The notes under the pieces were generated by a model. The model searched no databases, had not been told where the DNA came from, and saw only the letters and a program-made list of their open reading frames with translations. Position numbers and translations under genes: made by a program. A DNA stretch of 64,000 nucleotides from NCBI GenBank assembly GCA_029931535.1, contig JAQPZY010001423.1:2105501-2169500 (forward strand). Reading direction: 5' to 3'. Positions 44,495 through 57,227 of this stretch are shown one piece after another (the stretch's first letter is position 1; every line of letters begins with the position of its first letter). The DNA is from Margaritifera margaritifera (lineage: Eukaryota; Mollusca; Bivalvia; Unionida; Margaritiferidae).

Positions 44495-46047
44495 TGTATT
44501 CTACATACATTATTCTCTACAAATAACGTTGTCGTTATATTTAGTAAATCATCTACTGCTATCCCCAATTTTGCATCACTTTCAGTTCAATACACCATTT
44601 CGTTAGCTGATTCATGTGAAAAGGCAACATGAACGTAATATTTTTATTTTGTCCTCAATTTCTACCAGCATTTGGTTTATTTCTTCCCATACAGTATCGA
44701 AAATACACGTATAAAAGAATCTATTAATAACAGATAAGAAGGAAAATTACAGAAAGGTGGATAATTTTTATGCGATCTTCTTTGCTTCGTTTTGATGTGT
44801 TAATAGGATTTACATGTTTCATCCGATACTCCCCATGCAAGTACAATTATTTTAATGAGACGACGGTTTCTTTGGACACGTCAGCAAAATCCAGTTTCAA
44901 AATAAGCAATACGTGAAACATACATCACAGTTAATATCAAAGATAGCAATAATTAGTGAAATCTTTTGTATGCCAATGACTTGTTACTATGGACTATGGT
45001 AGATTTTTTTATTTAACGGCATTCTTAAACGTGGAAATAGATTCACAAAAATGGTACTATTTTAATCGACGATTTAGACAGTTTTAATAGACAACATGAA
45101 CCAAGTTCATGAAAGAAAGGTCCACCATAAGTGTGCACAGAACCTATGCTAATTGCATAAAATTGGTTTTAATACATGATCCAAATGTTTCAGATGGAAT
45201 ATATTTGACGAATTTTTTTTAAAACAAAAAGCCGAGAAATTTTGTCACTTTATTTTTATATGAACAAACATGTGCGTGTGTGTGTTTGTTTTATGTGTGC
45301 CTGTGTGTGTGTGTCTCTCTCTCTCAATCATTTTTGAACCGCCAAAGGACAAGTGTAATTCTTATGTAGGGAGTGAACGAGGGAGGAATGTAGCATGCTG
45401 TCTTTTCTTTCCGTCAACCTGTGTGTATGTGTCCCTGCCGGCCTTTCATTCTTTCCATGCTGTATTGTCTATAAAGTGTTGGAAACTTTTTTAATATTTT
45501 GACTGTGTAGAAATAAAATAGAGGTAAACATATTACATGCAATTATCTAAAGAATCCAGAATTTACAAACTTCATATGAAGACAAATTACTCTGTGTAAA
45601 AGAGGGCAAAAATAAGTATGATGATCATGAATTGATTGTGTGCTACAAATTAGAGGGTATGGAAACTTACAGACAATATACATGAAGTATATAAATCGGA
45701 TTTCTTCACTAATTTTGTATTTCTATCATATTATATTCATTTGTTTACGCGTTCAAAGCTTACACCACATGCACAGGAAATAATCGGAGTGTGCTTTATA
45801 TGGAAGCGGCGATGAAGATAATTAAAGACCTAGTCACCAATATTGATCGAATAATAGGATATATTTACTAGTCTCTAGTCAGATAGTTAGGAAGATTATT
45901 CAGGTACGATACTGACAGTTTCATTAATAAAAACAAGCCATATAATTGAATTAGGTGTAGGTCTAGCATCCACGTTAATAACAGATTGAATTTGCCTTTA
46001 GCTGCAATGTGCAAATCACGATGAACCTTTAATCGGCTCTGTATATC
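44492..46047. other. Gene-free stretch
   Basis: A GT/CT-rich tract lies at 45268-45325. Otherwise nothing recognised. Confidence 0.55.
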
Positions 46048-46240
46048 CACTATTGTGCTGACGTGCCGTTGGAAGGGTTGATCATCCAAGGTATCATCCT
46101 AGGTTTTCTTACGTTGGGAGGATTTATCTTCCAAGGTTTTACATTTATTTTTTGTCCAATTTTTTTCTAATTACATTTTAAGAGCTTTAAATTTAATTGG
46201 TACCGTGTGACCACTATTGTGCTGACGTGCCGTTGGACCC
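46048..46240. repeat. 27-bp direct repeat flanking the (CATA)n array
   Basis: CCACTATTGTGCTGACGTGC plus CGTTGGA occurs at about 46048 and exactly again at about 46210, 162 bp apart, the second copy leading into the (CATA)n array. Confidence 0.85.
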
Positions 46241-46242
46241 TG

Positions 46243-46273
<31 letters not shown>

Positions 46274-46354
46274 CATACATACATACATACATACATACAT
46301 ACATACATACATACATACATACATACATACATACATACATACATACATACATAC
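46243..46354. repeat. (CATA)n microsatellite
   Basis: About 28 perfect tetranucleotide units. Confidence 0.97.
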
Positions 46355-46502
46355 TTTCCACCACCTTCCCTTATAATGTAAATACTTTATCTCAGTTTCT
46401 CGTATTGGCAATTATCAGAGATGTCAAGCTAGAAGTGAATAATACACCGCTATAGATGGTGTCATATGAAACACGATATCCTCGCAATGAAGCTCCAAGG
46501 CC

Positions 46503-46746
46503 GGGGAGGCCAAGTTGTCTAAGGCGCTCGCCTTTGCACATCATTGACATCTCACCTCTGTCTGAGTGGGTTCGAGTCTCGGCTCGGTCAACGTGGGTAT
46601 GTGAGAAAGCTTGCCAGAAGTTTCCCGTGGGTCGGTGGTTCTTTCCGGGGTTTTCTCGGGTTCTTCCTCAACCAAATATACTGGCCGCCATGTATAGCCC
46701 TATCATGTGCTGAAGAATGGCGTTAAACCCACAAAACCAAACCAAA
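46503..46746 (+). mobile_element. tRNA-derived SINE, AAACC-tailed
   Basis: Head GGGGAGGCCAAGTTGTCTAA has the form of an A box from a class II tRNA, and GGGTTCGAGTCTC (about 46569-46581) is the B box. The body (GGTCGGTGGTTCTTTCCGGG, GTTTTCTCGGGTTCTTCC, ACTGGCCGCCATGTA) is the type of central domain common in molluscan SINEs, and the 3' end is GGCGTTAAACCCACAAAACC followed by CAAACC repeats. CCAAGGCC occurs at both sides (46495-46502 and 46747-46754), a possible 8-bp target-site duplication. The open frames across it are incidental. Confidence 0.85.
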
Positions 46747-46866
46747 CCAAGGCCTCTTTGGTAGTAATAAAAGTGCGAGACAGATTATACCCTCCAATCC
46801 CTTAATAGCATTAATGGCCAGTAGTAGGAACCCACAGTTGCTAGATCGTACACATTATTTTTCAGA

Positions 46867-47343
46867 ATGTACACATTTTGCCAACTATTCAATAAGTCGT
46901 ATACTAAAATTAAACTTTCTATTTCTACACCAGTTGTTGTCAAACACGTGAGCTACAACTCTGAGCTATGGCCTAATGTAAAGATCGTTATAACATTGTT
47001 TTCACATGCTATCCTGCAGATCTATGGGCACCTTGGGCAATTCGAACACGTTCGGGTCTTTCCCGCCAGTGATCGGAAAAGTATATCGGAAACATTACAA
47101 TTGCATTGGCATGTGCCTTCTTTACCGAATGACGTCATGTGCACAGCGCACAACATTATGGCATTCGTTACGGGCGACTCAGCTGAGATGACATATTCTA
47201 AGCCGAAACATTCCGAAGTTTACTTTTCCAAACATTATCTCACTACACAGCTTTCTTTTACTGATCTTGTGCAAACAATTCCAATAAGGTATAATAATGG
47301 TTTTGACATGATTCTATTTTGCCTAGCGTATTTTAGTGTGTGA
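46867..47343 (+). CDS. Unassigned 158-codon ORF
   Basis: The longest open frame outside recognised elements and the receptor. It begins MYTFCQLFNKSYTKIKLSIS and ends NGFDMILFCLAYFSV; no signal peptide, repeat or known domain could be seen. Nearby are a SINE and a LINE fragment. Amino-acid composition is unremarkable. It may be a chance open frame, a fragment of a mobile element, or an exon; confidence is low. Confidence 0.18.
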   Translation: MYTFCQLFNKSYTKIKLSISTPVVVKHVSYNSELWPNVKIVITLFSHAILQIYGHLGQFEHVRVFPASDRKSISETLQLHWHVPSLPNDVMCTAHNIMAFVTGDSAEMTYSKPKHSEVYFSKHYLTTQLSFTDLVQTIPIRYNNGFDMILFCLAYFSV

Positions 47344-47814
47344 CTGAGTTCTCTGCCATTTTCCAGTGATTTCCCCCTTTTTATTCTGTATCAATCCATC
47401 AAAGCATTTCCGGGGCCCCCGGCCCGCTTCCGCTCGCTATTCAATGGATTGCCAACCCAGGACCTGGGAGAGAAAAAAAATGTGACGAAAACGAGGCGCC
47501 CAAAATTTTGATGTGCTAGCAGGCGTTGTAAATATTGATTAAGGTAAACTAAATTATTAAACAAAACAAAGCATGTCAATTCACATCTTTAAGGTAAAGA
47601 AAAGTAAAAATTATATCAGTCAGGAAGAATGTTGTAAGAACAATTTAATTGTATACAAGCCTAGGGTCTTTTGACGTCATAATCTCAATGATGTCAACAC
47701 TTTCTAAAGGGACGAGATCAAAGCGTAACTGCTTGAAGTAAACAAACCGCAATGACGCTTGTGGTTTTTTTTTGTTTTTTGTTTTCTTCCCCAATCCAGC
47801 ACTATTTGGCATAT

Positions 47815-48010
47815 ACATTAAAAAAAATGTTAATGAAATCGAATACGTTTTGAACACTGATCTTGAAACTCTAAAGACCTGGTGTTACCAATGGTTAGTG
47901 AAGTTTTATCCAAATCAAACCGCTAAGATACTTTTTATTGCATGGCTGTCAGTTTCCCTCTTGGCAACGAAATATTTGGCTTTGCACGATGTCATAAACA
48001 TTAAGGTATG
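47815..48010 (+). pseudogene. LINE reverse-transcriptase fragment
   Basis: The frame reads VNEIEYVLNTDLETLKTWCY, QWLVKFYPNQTAKILFI, which is the segment following the catalytic box in non-LTR reverse transcriptases (L..DL..L..WC..WL+.FNP.KT). Nothing else of the element is recognisable on either side, so it is a short remnant. The frame is open for 79 codons and ends in a stop at 48009-48011. Confidence 0.6.
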
Positions 48011-48011
48011 A

Positions 48012-49053
48012 TTTTAGTAGTAAGGGGGGGGGGGATTTCCCCATGCCGATATATGCAAATTCTCTATGCACATACAGTCTAGGCTGGCCGAGAGTGTATT
48101 TCCAAGACGGAATTTTGTAGAAAAGCCAAGAGGTGTTCCGATTGCATCTTGGGTTGTTCAGTATCATCATCATCATCATCTTCATCTTCCTCTTCAAAGA
48201 GATATTGGAACTCGGAATTTCAATAATGCCAACGTGCGGATTCGATCACGTAAGGTTTAAGAGGTGAACCCTCTAGACCACTCGAGGATGGTCGCCTACA
48301 CTTTACATATCAAAATTTGGTATTGTAAACACGGCCTCAATTACTGACTAGAGTGTGTGTATTTTATACTTGCTAAATACATGAAAATTGTAATAAATTA
48401 TCAAAACATACCTGAACTTGGAACTTACCAAAAAATCTGTCATTTGCCTAATTCGTTAAGACAAACTTACAAATAAGATTTCTTTAGCAAAATAATCCAC
48501 ATATGCAACATTCAAAATTTAGAGTATATGAAAGATCAATACTTCATTTCGAGCATAAACCTTAACAAACGACTCACACTGGTTTTTCACTTGACTTAGA
48601 CGTACACCTTCATCTGCAGTGATGCTTCCTACGAGTGCTTGTCTCCCTCGATGCTAGGCTCGTCGTGATTTTGTATGTACTCAGGCGGTGGGCATCAGCT
48701 TCATTTCTCGTAAGATTTAATAGGTTGGTTGTATTCATCAACAAATGTTGAGAAAATATATAATTTTTAACTATCAGCTTATTTTCTTGCCAATTAGAAT
48801 TCGATTTCATTTAAATATTGGTATGTTCCACCACAGCAGTGGTAGGGCATATTGTGTTACCCTTGTCAGTTCCGTACTTACGTCCGTACGTAGGTCCATC
48901 CGTATGTCCTTCAGTCCATCACACCTTGGTTAGGTTTTGCGTTTAGGTCAGTCGATGTTGGCATTGTATTATTTATTTTTTTAATATGTATCTGATGCTG
49001 GCAACATTTTCATTTTAAGTTCCATGAATTTTCATTATGTCAATGAATGTATT
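48012..49053. other. Gene-free stretch
   Basis: A short (CAT)n run at 48161-48180. No gene recognised. Confidence 0.55.
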
Positions 49054-49270
49054 CTAGCACATTTGTGTGTAACCAAATTTAACGATTCCTACGTTATCTA
49101 GCACATTGTGTGTAATCAAATTTCAAGATTCCTACGTTATCTAGCACATTGTGTGTAACCAAATTTCACGATTCCTACGTTATCTAGCACATTGTGTGTA
49201 ACCAACTTGCACGATTCATACGTTATCTAGAACAATGCGTGTAACCAAATTTCACGATACCTACATTATC
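49054..49270. repeat. 43-bp tandem repeat, 5 copies
   Basis: Units begin CTAGCACATTGTGTGTAACC at 49054, 49098, 49141, 49184 and 49227 and end ATTCCTACGTTAT. Copies differ by a few substitutions. Confidence 0.93.
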
Positions 49271-50425
49271 AGATTTAAATAAGTCCCCCTTTAGTCATCT
49301 CTAAACTTTGCCTTGGTGATGATGATACCAATCATAATGCTTACATATAAAATTGTTTGAGAAACAGCAATATTTTATTAATTTGTTACTTTTATGACCT
49401 TAGAGCACTCGTGATGAATCAAGCTCTTCGTTGTTAAAATAAGACGAATTCCTACATTACCTATGGTCAGGTGATACTATGTTTTTCTACGATGTAATGA
49501 AACTCTCAGTTTTTATTAATTTTGTCAATATTACCTGTATAGTGAAACGAAATAAATATAAACAAGCGTTATTTTATTGTGTTTCCTTGAAACCAGTTAT
49601 AAAATTCTTACGTTACGAATCCAACGTTACCAGGTAAAAGGTCAATGTTTTAAAAGCTACACCTTATATATTAATAATTATTACAAATACGATTCCTGAA
49701 CATGTAAAGTATGGAATTTATGAATGAAAATCATCGTGACCTTCAGCAACTCTTGTGTTATGATTCTGTAGGGGCTAGGTATTCTGGCGCCATGTGAAGA
49801 GGCTCGTGAAAGAAAACTACATACTACTTAAATTAAATGTGTTGGTGGTAGAATCCACTGACGTGATGACAGAAAAGAGGAAAATTGGAATTATAAGGAT
49901 TAAATGATTATGGTTTTGGTATTTACCGAAAATGTTAATTTTATATTGTCGGTCACGAAGTAAATAAAGTCCTGTAACAGAAAGTTCTTCTGACTTTATT
50001 TACTTTATAAGTAATAAGGTAAAATGTACACTTCGATAAATACCCAACTATGATCATTTCATCTTATAATCAATCACTGGTTATTGACTGTTTTTAAGTC
50101 ATTAAAGCAGGCGGAAACTTCAAAGCTATTAATTCACACATACATAGACAAGTTTGAATGCCTTCTTTGCAGAATAAAATAAGTTCCCATTTAAGTTTTA
50201 TCCTTATATATTTACCAAAGTCAAGATATAGTTACATGAAGATTAAAATCAAGTTCTTTTCCACGTGTATTGTATGATAACAAAATAGAATTGTGGTTCC
50301 TATCATACTAACATTGATTATTTACAAATATCCTTGCAAAAATCGAGCTTGTTTGATAACGTATGAATAATAGGAATCTCGATTCCTACGTGATAATAAT
50401 TGGTGAAAACTGAGATTAAAATAAT
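49271..50425. other. Gene-free stretch with a hairpin
   Basis: Only the inverted repeat at 49958-50005 stands out. Confidence 0.55.
49958..50005. other. 14-bp inverted repeat (hairpin)
   Basis: AAGTAAATAAAGTC (49958-49971) and its exact complement GACTTTATTTACTT (49992-50005) are separated by 20 bases. It could be a hairpin or the core of a short fold-back element. Confidence 0.75.
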
Positions 50426-50855
50426 AAAGGATACATTTAGTTTCGACTTTGTGGATTTGTTTGTCAATAAAAAGTACAGTAGCAGCAGCAGCAACAACAA
50501 CAATAACAATAATAATAATAATTATAATAATTATAATAATATTAATATTAATAATAATAATAATAATAACAGTAACAACAACAGCAACAATAACAATAAC
50601 AACAATTACAATAAAGAGGAAGAAGATGAAAAAGTGATGATGATTTCTGTCGAAAAGCGTGATTCATATGTGATGATAACTTGTGAGAACTTATAATAAT
50701 ATATTATAGGATACAATTAATTTCGACTTTGCCGGTTTGTGTGCCAACGATAAGTACAGCAGCAGCATTAGCAACACCATCACAACCAATAATAATAATA
50801 ATAATAACAATAACAACAACAAACATGAAGTGATGATGATTTTTGTCCAAACTTC
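50426..50855. repeat. Direct duplication of about 280 bp with CAG/CAA/AAT runs
   Basis: GGATAC(A)TTTAGTTTCGACTT at 50428 and GGATACAATTAATTTCGACT at 50708 start two copies that both contain AAGTACAG(T/C)AGCAGCAGC, a CAA/AAT run and a GTGATGATGATTT(C/T)TGTC block. The trinucleotide run is much longer in the first copy, which explains the length difference. Confidence 0.85.
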
Positions 50856-50943
50856 CATTTGAAAATTCCCGTATTTTTTATATTTGTTCTATAAATTTAC
50901 TAAATACTTATGAGTTTAGGGGATAATGTATTGTAACACGCCA

Positions 50944-51062
50944 GGGGTCTAAAAGCAATTAATGTAAGTTCACGTGAAGACATGGGTCTAAAAGCAGTTA
51001 GTGTAAGTTCATGCCAAGACAGGGGTCTAAAAGTAGTTCGTGTAAGTTCACGTCAAGACCGA
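50944..51062. repeat. 39-bp tandem repeat, 3 copies
   Basis: GGGTCTAAAAGCAGTTAGTG and a following GTAAGTTCACGTGAAGAC repeat three times (50944, 50984, 51022). Confidence 0.92.
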
Positions 51063-52823
<1,761 letters not shown>

Positions 52824-54290
52824 AATGAAACCAAATCCATGCCCATATTAATGAAACCAAATCCATGCCCATATTAATGAAACCAAATCCATGCCCATAT
52901 TAATGAAACCAAATCCATGCCTATATTAATAAAACCAAAATCCATGCCCATATTAATGAAACCAAATCCATGCCTGTATTAATGAAACCAAATCCATGCC
53001 CATATTAATGAAACCAAATCCATGCCTATATTAATGAAACCAAATCCATGCCTATATTAATGAAATCAAATCCATGCCTATATTAATGAAACCAAATCCA
53101 TGCCTATATTAACGAAACCAAATCCATGCCTATATTAATGAAACCAAATCCATGCCTGTATTAATGAAACCAAATCCATGCCTGTATTAATGAAACCAAA
53201 TCCATGCCTGTATTAATGAAACCAAATCCATGCCTGTATTAATGAAACCAAATCCATGCCCATATTAATTAAACCAAATCCATGCCTATATTAATGAAAC
53301 CAAATCCATGCCCATATTAATGAAACCAAATCCATGCCTATATTAATGAAACCAAATCCATGCCTATATTAATGAAACCAAATCCATGCCTGTATTAATG
53401 AAACCAAATCCATGCTTGTATTAATGAAACCAAATCCATGCCTATATTAATGAAACCAAATCCATGCCTATATTAATGAAACCAAATCCATGCCCATATT
53501 AATGAAACCAAATCCATGCCTATATTAATGAAACCAAATCCATGCCCATATTAATTAAACCAAATCCATGCCTATATTAATGAAACCAAATCCATGCCCA
53601 TATTAATGAAACCAAGTCCATGCCTATATTAATGAAACCAAATCCATGCCCATATTAATGAAACCAAATCCATGCCCATATTAATGAAACCAAATCCATG
53701 CCTATATTAATGAAACCAAATCCATGCCTGTATTAATAAAACCAAATCCATGCCTATATTAATGAAACCAAATCCATGCCTATATTAATGAAACCAAATC
53801 CATGCCTATATTAATGAAACCAAATCCATGCCTGTATTAATGAAACCAAATCCATGCCTGTATTAATGAAACCAAATCCATGCCTGTATTAATGAAACCA
53901 AATCCATGCCCATATTAATGAAACCAAATCCATGCCTATATTAATGAAACCAAATCCATGCCCATATTAATGAAACCAAATCCATGCCTATATTAATGAA
54001 ACCAAATCCATGCCTATATTAATGAAACCAAATCCATGCCTGTATTAATGAAACCAAATCCATGCCTATATTAATGAAACCAAATCCATGCCTATATTAA
54101 TGAAACCAAATCCATGCCTATATTAATGAAACCAAATCCATGCCTATATTAATGAAACCAAATCCATGCCTATATTAATGAAACCAAATCCATGCCTATA
54201 TTAATGAAACCAAATTCATGTCTATATTAATGAAACCAAATCCATGGCCATATTAATAAAACCAAATCCATGCCCATATTAATGAAAACC
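52824..54290. repeat. 26-bp minisatellite, about 56 copies
   Basis: Unit AATGAAACCAAATCCATGCC plus six bases (CATATT, TATATT or TGTATT). Most copies differ only at this variable position, giving three variants, CCCAT, CCTAT and CCTGT. Occasional units have AATAAAACC, AATTAAACC or AACGAAACC. Adjacent copies have no intervening unique spacers. Confidence 0.97.
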
Positions 54291-54430
54291 ACAAATATTT
54301 AAAAATTAAAACATATTTATGGCACTGAAACACAAGATGTAACTTATTTCGTATAATAAACTTGTATATGATGTTTATGTTGCAAGAAAACATTATCTCA
54401 TTTTTATTTCATATTGAGCTTATAACATTT

Positions 54431-54690
54431 AAAAGAGTCATACAATTTACCTTATCAAAGTCTTTCTAAAAGAGTCATACAATTTACTTTATCAAAGTCT
54501 TTCTAAAAGAGTCATACAATTTACTTTATCAAAGTCTTTTTAAAAGAGGCATACAATTTACTTTATCAAAGTCTCTTTAAAAAGAGGCATACAATTTACT
54601 TTATCAAAGTCTCTTTAAAAAGAGTCATACAATTTACTTTATCAAAGTCTCTTTAAAAAGAGGCATACAATTTACTGTATCCAAGTCTTC
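54431..54690. repeat. 37-bp tandem repeat, 7 copies
   Basis: Units begin AAAAGAGTCATACAATTTAC and continue TTTATCAAAGTCT(T/C)TTT; later copies have AGAGGC instead of AGAGTC. Confidence 0.94.
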
Positions 54691-54859
54691 TTCCAAAGGT
54701 GATCATAATAACGTAAGAATTTTGCCTCGATTTGGAACGAACAGGGTAATATAATAATATATCATATTTTCCAGATAAATCAGTATTAGATTCTGTTATT
54801 ATTGTTTCACTATGACAAACGGTATGTAAATACATATTTTGCTTACGTTTTTGTCTTTG

Positions 54860-54976
54860 TAGTCGTTCTTGTGTCGTCCACCTTGATAAAGCGACTCGTA
54901 GATCTCGAAAGCGCCTGTCCAGTTTCTCTTCCTTGCTGCACAGTGCTTTGTCCTGCTGTTTATATGTTTGCTTCTG

Positions 54977-55009
<33 letters not shown>

Positions 55010-55253
55010 CTAAAACAATCGAAAGGCTCCATCTCACCAAGATATTCAAATTGTAAACATATTTTTTGTGCTGTGTATAGCGTGAAATTAGACGATGATT
55101 ACGCGTTTAACTTTGAAAAAGAAAACAAAATCATTGATTATCTTCACCAGATGTGCCTCTATAGGCAAATTTCCATAGATATCAAATGCGTTTGGACAGC
55201 TTCTCTGACCTGCTGCACCGAACTTTGTCATATTTGTTTCCTCTGTGTGTGTT

Positions 55254-55340
<87 letters not shown>

Positions 55341-55500
55341 GAACTTAAACATTCAAAAAGCCCCATCTTTCAAACATAAAGTAAATATTTTTATGTACTA
55401 TATATGATGGAATTAGATTATGATTACACATTTTACTGTAGAAAAGAATACATGCATCATTATCTTCACAAGATGTACTTTTATTACCAAATTTCTTCAC
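54860..55500. repeat. Diverged tandem duplication containing (TA)n runs
   Basis: Two blocks of about 280-335 bp share GA(T/C)TCGAAAGCGC-like and CTGCTGCAC(C/A)GA-like words, a GTGTGTATATAT run of different length (54979-55008 and 55258-55331), AGGCTCCATCT/AGCCCCATCT, and GATTATCTTCACCAGATGTG/TATCTTCACAAGATGTA. Microsatellite expansion accounts for most of the length difference. Confidence 0.75.
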
Positions 55501-56141
55501 TAAGCAAGTTTTTTGAAGCCAATTATTGCTTCAATTTACTGTTTCATTTTTTTCATCCTTTGATGATTGTTTTATGTTTGATGATCACATTTGCAAAAAG
55601 CACAGTTAAGACAAAATTATCAGGATTAAATTACTCTTTTGCTAATTAAATTACAGTGACTTTCTAACTATTCGTATGTTTACTTCAAATGCTTTACAGC
55701 TAAAACGCTTTTCAACTGTCTTCTACATAATAGTGCAAGACAGAGTTGCGCTCGCCCTAAATTTTCACCCAGAAACGTTTCTTTTGAGCCTACATAGAAC
55801 TTTAAATAGTTGCATTTTTGAAAAATATTTTGGTAACATTAATTTTATTATTAAATCACGAAAATGTCCAGAGATCTCAAGAGGAAGAAAATGTACTGTG
55901 TGATCTCTATTTATCAGTCTTTGGCTTTCATGATGCAAGATGATCTGGAACTCGAAACCTCGGAGCGCTCGAGCAAAAAACGTGAATTCACACTAAATCG
56001 CAATCCGCGTTATTTCCTTGTACATATAGATCGGCCTGTATTCAAAACTAATTTGCGAAGAAAACTTTGCCTGGGAAAATTCGACCGATTAAGTGAAAAA
56101 GTCTCTGGAAGTAAATACAAAGTTGTTCACGCATCCACTTA
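55501..56141. other. 3' flank of the receptor gene
   Basis: No gene recognised. An open frame (55864-56289, plus) runs antisense into the receptor and is treated as accidental. Confidence 0.5.
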
Positions 56142-57227
56142 TCAAGAACTCGTAGCCTCAGAGCATTCGTACAAAGAACCTGGGTTCACACGCTTTTTAG
56201 TTATAACTCGCAGACTGAAAGGTATTTTTGGAGGAAATGGGAGAATCTTGAAGCAGGCCTCTCTGTACTTTTTAATTCTCACAGCATAGATAAGAGGATT
56301 TGAAGCACTCTTCGTAAAGCCGACACAGATCAAGGCAAGTATGGCTATCTCTCTCTGCTTTGTACTCGCAGATCCAACTAAAGTCAAGTATATGGCATAT
56401 GGCAACCAAAAAAGTACGCAAGTGAAAAACAGTATAAATATCGTCTTGAATGCTCTCCTTTTGAAATTCAAATCCACGGCAGCTTTGTAAGGCTTAACAA
56501 TGGCTGGTAATCCAAGTTTGCAGCTATACTGGGTGACACTGACACTAATACTGCTTCCGGGGGACACATGGATCCTCCTGGCATTTTTCCTTACAGTTAT
56601 TTGAATTCTGCTGTAAGTGTATGTCATGACTGAGAATGGAATGAAAAATACGATAGTGGCTATAATAATATGGTAGGCACTATATATTGTTGTTGTCCTT
56701 GATATTATCACGCAGATCATACCGTCCAGTTCTGATGTCCATATTAAAATACCGAACATGGGGAAAATGAAAAGAATTGACGATAGAGTCCAAGACATTC
56801 CGATGAGAACCTTGGCAGATTTCGGCGTAAGTTTATCTCGTCTGTGAACAATAATCAGGTATCTGTCCACACTTATTGTCAACAGAGTATAGATTGAAAC
56901 GCTTACAAATATATTCTGAAGGGTTGTGAAACAAAGACATGTAATAATATTGTGAATGTGGATTTTTGACACAATGTTAGAGAAGATAAACGGCATTGAA
57001 ACAATTCCAAGGAATATATCAGCCAGTGCCATGTTGGCAAGCAGAAGGTTTATAGCCGATCTCATGGACGTCTTCTTGTACACTAGTAGAAAGGCGATCA
57101 TGTTGCCTCCACATCCTATAGCAATGGTTAAGAGCAACATGAAAGCGAAGGGTATTTTCGCCTCAATAGGAACCTCCGAAAAATTGTCTGCTTCGGTCTC
57201 ATTAGTGACGTTATGAGGAACATCCAT
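56142..57227 (-). CDS. Rhodopsin-class (A) G protein-coupled receptor, GPR45/GPR63-like
   Basis: The 361-residue single-exon frame has all class A landmarks. The N-terminus has two potential N-glycosylation sites (NVT, NET). TM1 has GGN (about residue 40); TM2 NLLLANMALADIFLG; TM3 ends SVDRYLIIVHRRDKL with the DRY box; TM4 has the conserved Trp in GMSWTLS; TM6 FFTCVLFWLPYAIY (C-x-x-x-W-x-P); TM7 SASNPLIYAVRIKK (NPxxY), then a basic C-terminal tail ending NPGSLYECSEATSS. The stretch DRYLIIVHRRDKLTPKSAKV and the C-tail after NPLIY resemble the vertebrate orphan receptors GPR45 and GPR63. Those are plasma-membrane receptors; ligand and G protein here are unknown. The start ATG at 57227 is preceded by TATATAAGG, which could also be a splice acceptor, so a 5' exon is possible. 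Confidence 0.93.
   Translation of the reverse strand: MDVPHNVTNETEADNFSEVPIEAKIPFAFMLLLTIAIGCGGNMIAFLLVYKKTSMRSAINLLLANMALADIFLGIVSMPFIFSNIVSKIHIHNIITCLCFTTLQNIFVSVSIYTLLTISVDRYLIIVHRRDKLTPKSAKVLIGMSWTLSSILFIFPMFGILIWTSELDGMICVIISRTTTIYSAYHIIIATIVFFIPFSVMTYTYSRIQITVRKNARRIHVSPGSSISVSVTQYSCKLGLPAIVKPYKAAVDLNFKRRAFKTIFILFFTCVLFWLPYAIYLTLVGSASTKQREIAILALICVGFTKSASNPLIYAVRIKKYREACFKILPFPPKIPFSLRVITKKRVNPGSLYECSEATSS

Noticed and set aside
46167..46455. CMYV and THTYI repeat ORFs
   Set aside because: Translation of the (CATA)n microsatellite.
47949..48260. ORFs over a CAT-rich tract
   Set aside because: Simple-sequence driven, with no domain seen.
52824..54290. Possible CRISPR-like array
   Set aside because: Units are contiguous with no unique spacers, and the context is a eukaryotic genome; it is a minisatellite. 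The same holds for 62156-63025.
55864..56289. 141-codon plus-strand ORF overlapping the receptor's 3' end
   Set aside because: Its second half is antisense to the conserved receptor C-terminus and its composition follows from that; no domain was recognised.
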